NCBI GenBank assembly: GCA_017628595.1
Contig: JAGBYV010000142.1
Coordinates: forward strand, 1 to 6,913
Reading direction: 5' to 3'
DNA: 6,913 nt
From: Alistipes sp.
Lineage (GTDB): Bacteria > Bacteroidota > Bacteroidia > Bacteroidales > Rikenellaceae
In this document: piece by piece, positions 6,363-6,913 of the stretch
How the letters are laid out: each line of letters begins with the position of its first letter
Numbering within the stretch: position 1 is the stretch's first letter
The notes under the pieces: model-generated
What the model was told of the DNA's origin: nothing
Database searches by the model: none
Seen by the model: the letters and a program-made list of their open reading frames with translations, nothing else
Program-made: the position numbers and the translations under genes

Positions 6363-6913
6363 TTACTCTCCGCGAGTGTAGTTCGGTGTCTCGCTTGTGA
6401 TTGTGATGTCGTGGGGGTGGTTCTCAACAACACCGTTTGAGGTGATGCGTACGAACTTAGCCTTTTGCAGCACTGCAATGGTATTTGCACCGCAGTAACC
6501 CATACCTGCACGGATACCGCCTACGAGCTGATATACCGTCTCGCTGAGCGAACCCTTGAAGGGCACGCGACCAACGATACCCTCGGGAACGAGCTTCATG
6601 TCGTTCTTCTCGCCACCCTGGAAGTAGCGGTCAGACGAACCGGCCTTCATAGCGTCGATAGAACCCATACCGCGGTAGGTCTTGAACTTACGGCCGTTGT
6701 AGATGATGGTCTCACCGGGAGACTCCTCCGTACCGGCAAACATCGAACCTACCATGACGCAGTCGCCACCGGCAGCCAATGCCTTCACGCAGTCGCCAGA
6801 GTAGCGCAAGCCACCGTCAGCGATAACGGGCACGCCTGAGCCCTTGATAGCCGATGCACAGTCGTGGATGGCTGTGAGCTGGGGTACACCCACACCTGCG
6901 ATGATACGTGTCG
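6363..6913 (-). CDS. guaB: IMP dehydrogenase, C-terminal part (5' end beyond right window edge)
   Basis: IMP dehydrogenase oxidises IMP to XMP with NAD+, the committed step to GMP and the step before GuaA. The visible 182 residues begin [11 protein letters not shown], just after the catalytic Cys loop (GSICTTR in the family, mostly off the edge). The IMP phosphate-binding segment [12 protein letters not shown] follows, then [16 protein letters not shown], the [10 protein letters not shown] segment, the mobile flap with [28 protein letters not shown], and the usual C-terminal [17 protein letters not shown]. These cover the C-terminal third of a roughly 490-residue protein and show no defect. 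The frame stays open to position 6913, so the GTG at 6893 (MGVPQ) is an internal codon, not a start. The CBS domains, if present, would lie in the missing part. The stop is TAA at 6365-6363, followed directly by a terminator. Confidence 0.96.
   Translation of the reverse strand, partial: TRIIAGVGVPQLTAIHDCASAIKGSGVPVIADGGLRYSGDCVKALAAGGDCVMVGSMFAGTEESPGETIIYNGRKFKTYRGMGSIDAMKAGSSDRYFQGGEKNDMKLVPEGIVGRVPFKGSLSETVYQLVGGIRAGMGYCGANTIAVLQKAKFVRITSNGVVENHPHDITITSETPNYTRGE

Noticed and set aside
6876..6893. GTG at 6893 as start of guaB (176 residues)
   Set aside because: The frame continues upstream to the window edge with conserved IMP dehydrogenase residues (TRIIAG), so the codon is an internal valine.

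Overview
The window looks like a chromosomal segment from a member of the Bacteroidota, most likely Bacteroidales; the family cannot be fixed from sequence alone. Two things support this. The protein sequences are of Bacteroidales type: an Mrp ATPase lacking the CxxC pair, an S-l-G-A|Q signal peptide end, and GuaB and PcrA of that flavour. The promoters also fit the phylum's TTTG / TAnnTTTG signature, and starts are preceded by A/T-rich sequence rather than a Shine-Dalgarno site. No mobile element, CRISPR array, tRNA or rRNA was seen.

Layout: positions 1-782 (+) hold the C-terminal part of an Mrp/NBP35-type P-loop ATPase (iron-sulfur carrier family), cut by the left edge. It converges on a secreted esterase gene (893-2053, -), and a hairpin with T-runs on both sides lies between them. 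Next comes a PcrA/UvrD-type DNA helicase (2160-4625, -). Its terminator hairpin overlaps the esterase promoter. A GMP synthase gene (4776-6083, -) follows, with a strong terminator in the gap before pcrA. The right end holds the C-terminal third of IMP dehydrogenase (6363 to the right edge, -), with its own terminator and then about 240 bases of leader/promoter sequence before guaA. All four minus-strand genes therefore seem to be separate transcription units.

Functionally, GuaB (IMP to XMP) and GuaA (XMP to GMP) are consecutive steps of guanine nucleotide synthesis. The helicase serves DNA repair, the Mrp protein probably Fe-S cluster assembly, and the esterase probably carbohydrate-ester cleavage in the periplasm or outside the cell.

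The most striking observation is in GuaA. The ATP-pyrophosphatase and dimerisation domains are complete, but the N-terminal glutamine amidotransferase domain is a remnant. It lacks the catalytic Cys and the His-Glu pair, and about 80 residues are missing in frame. The enzyme as read should depend on free ammonia or on an amidotransferase acting in trans. The rest of the window is ordinary core-genome content with some tidy regulatory architecture.
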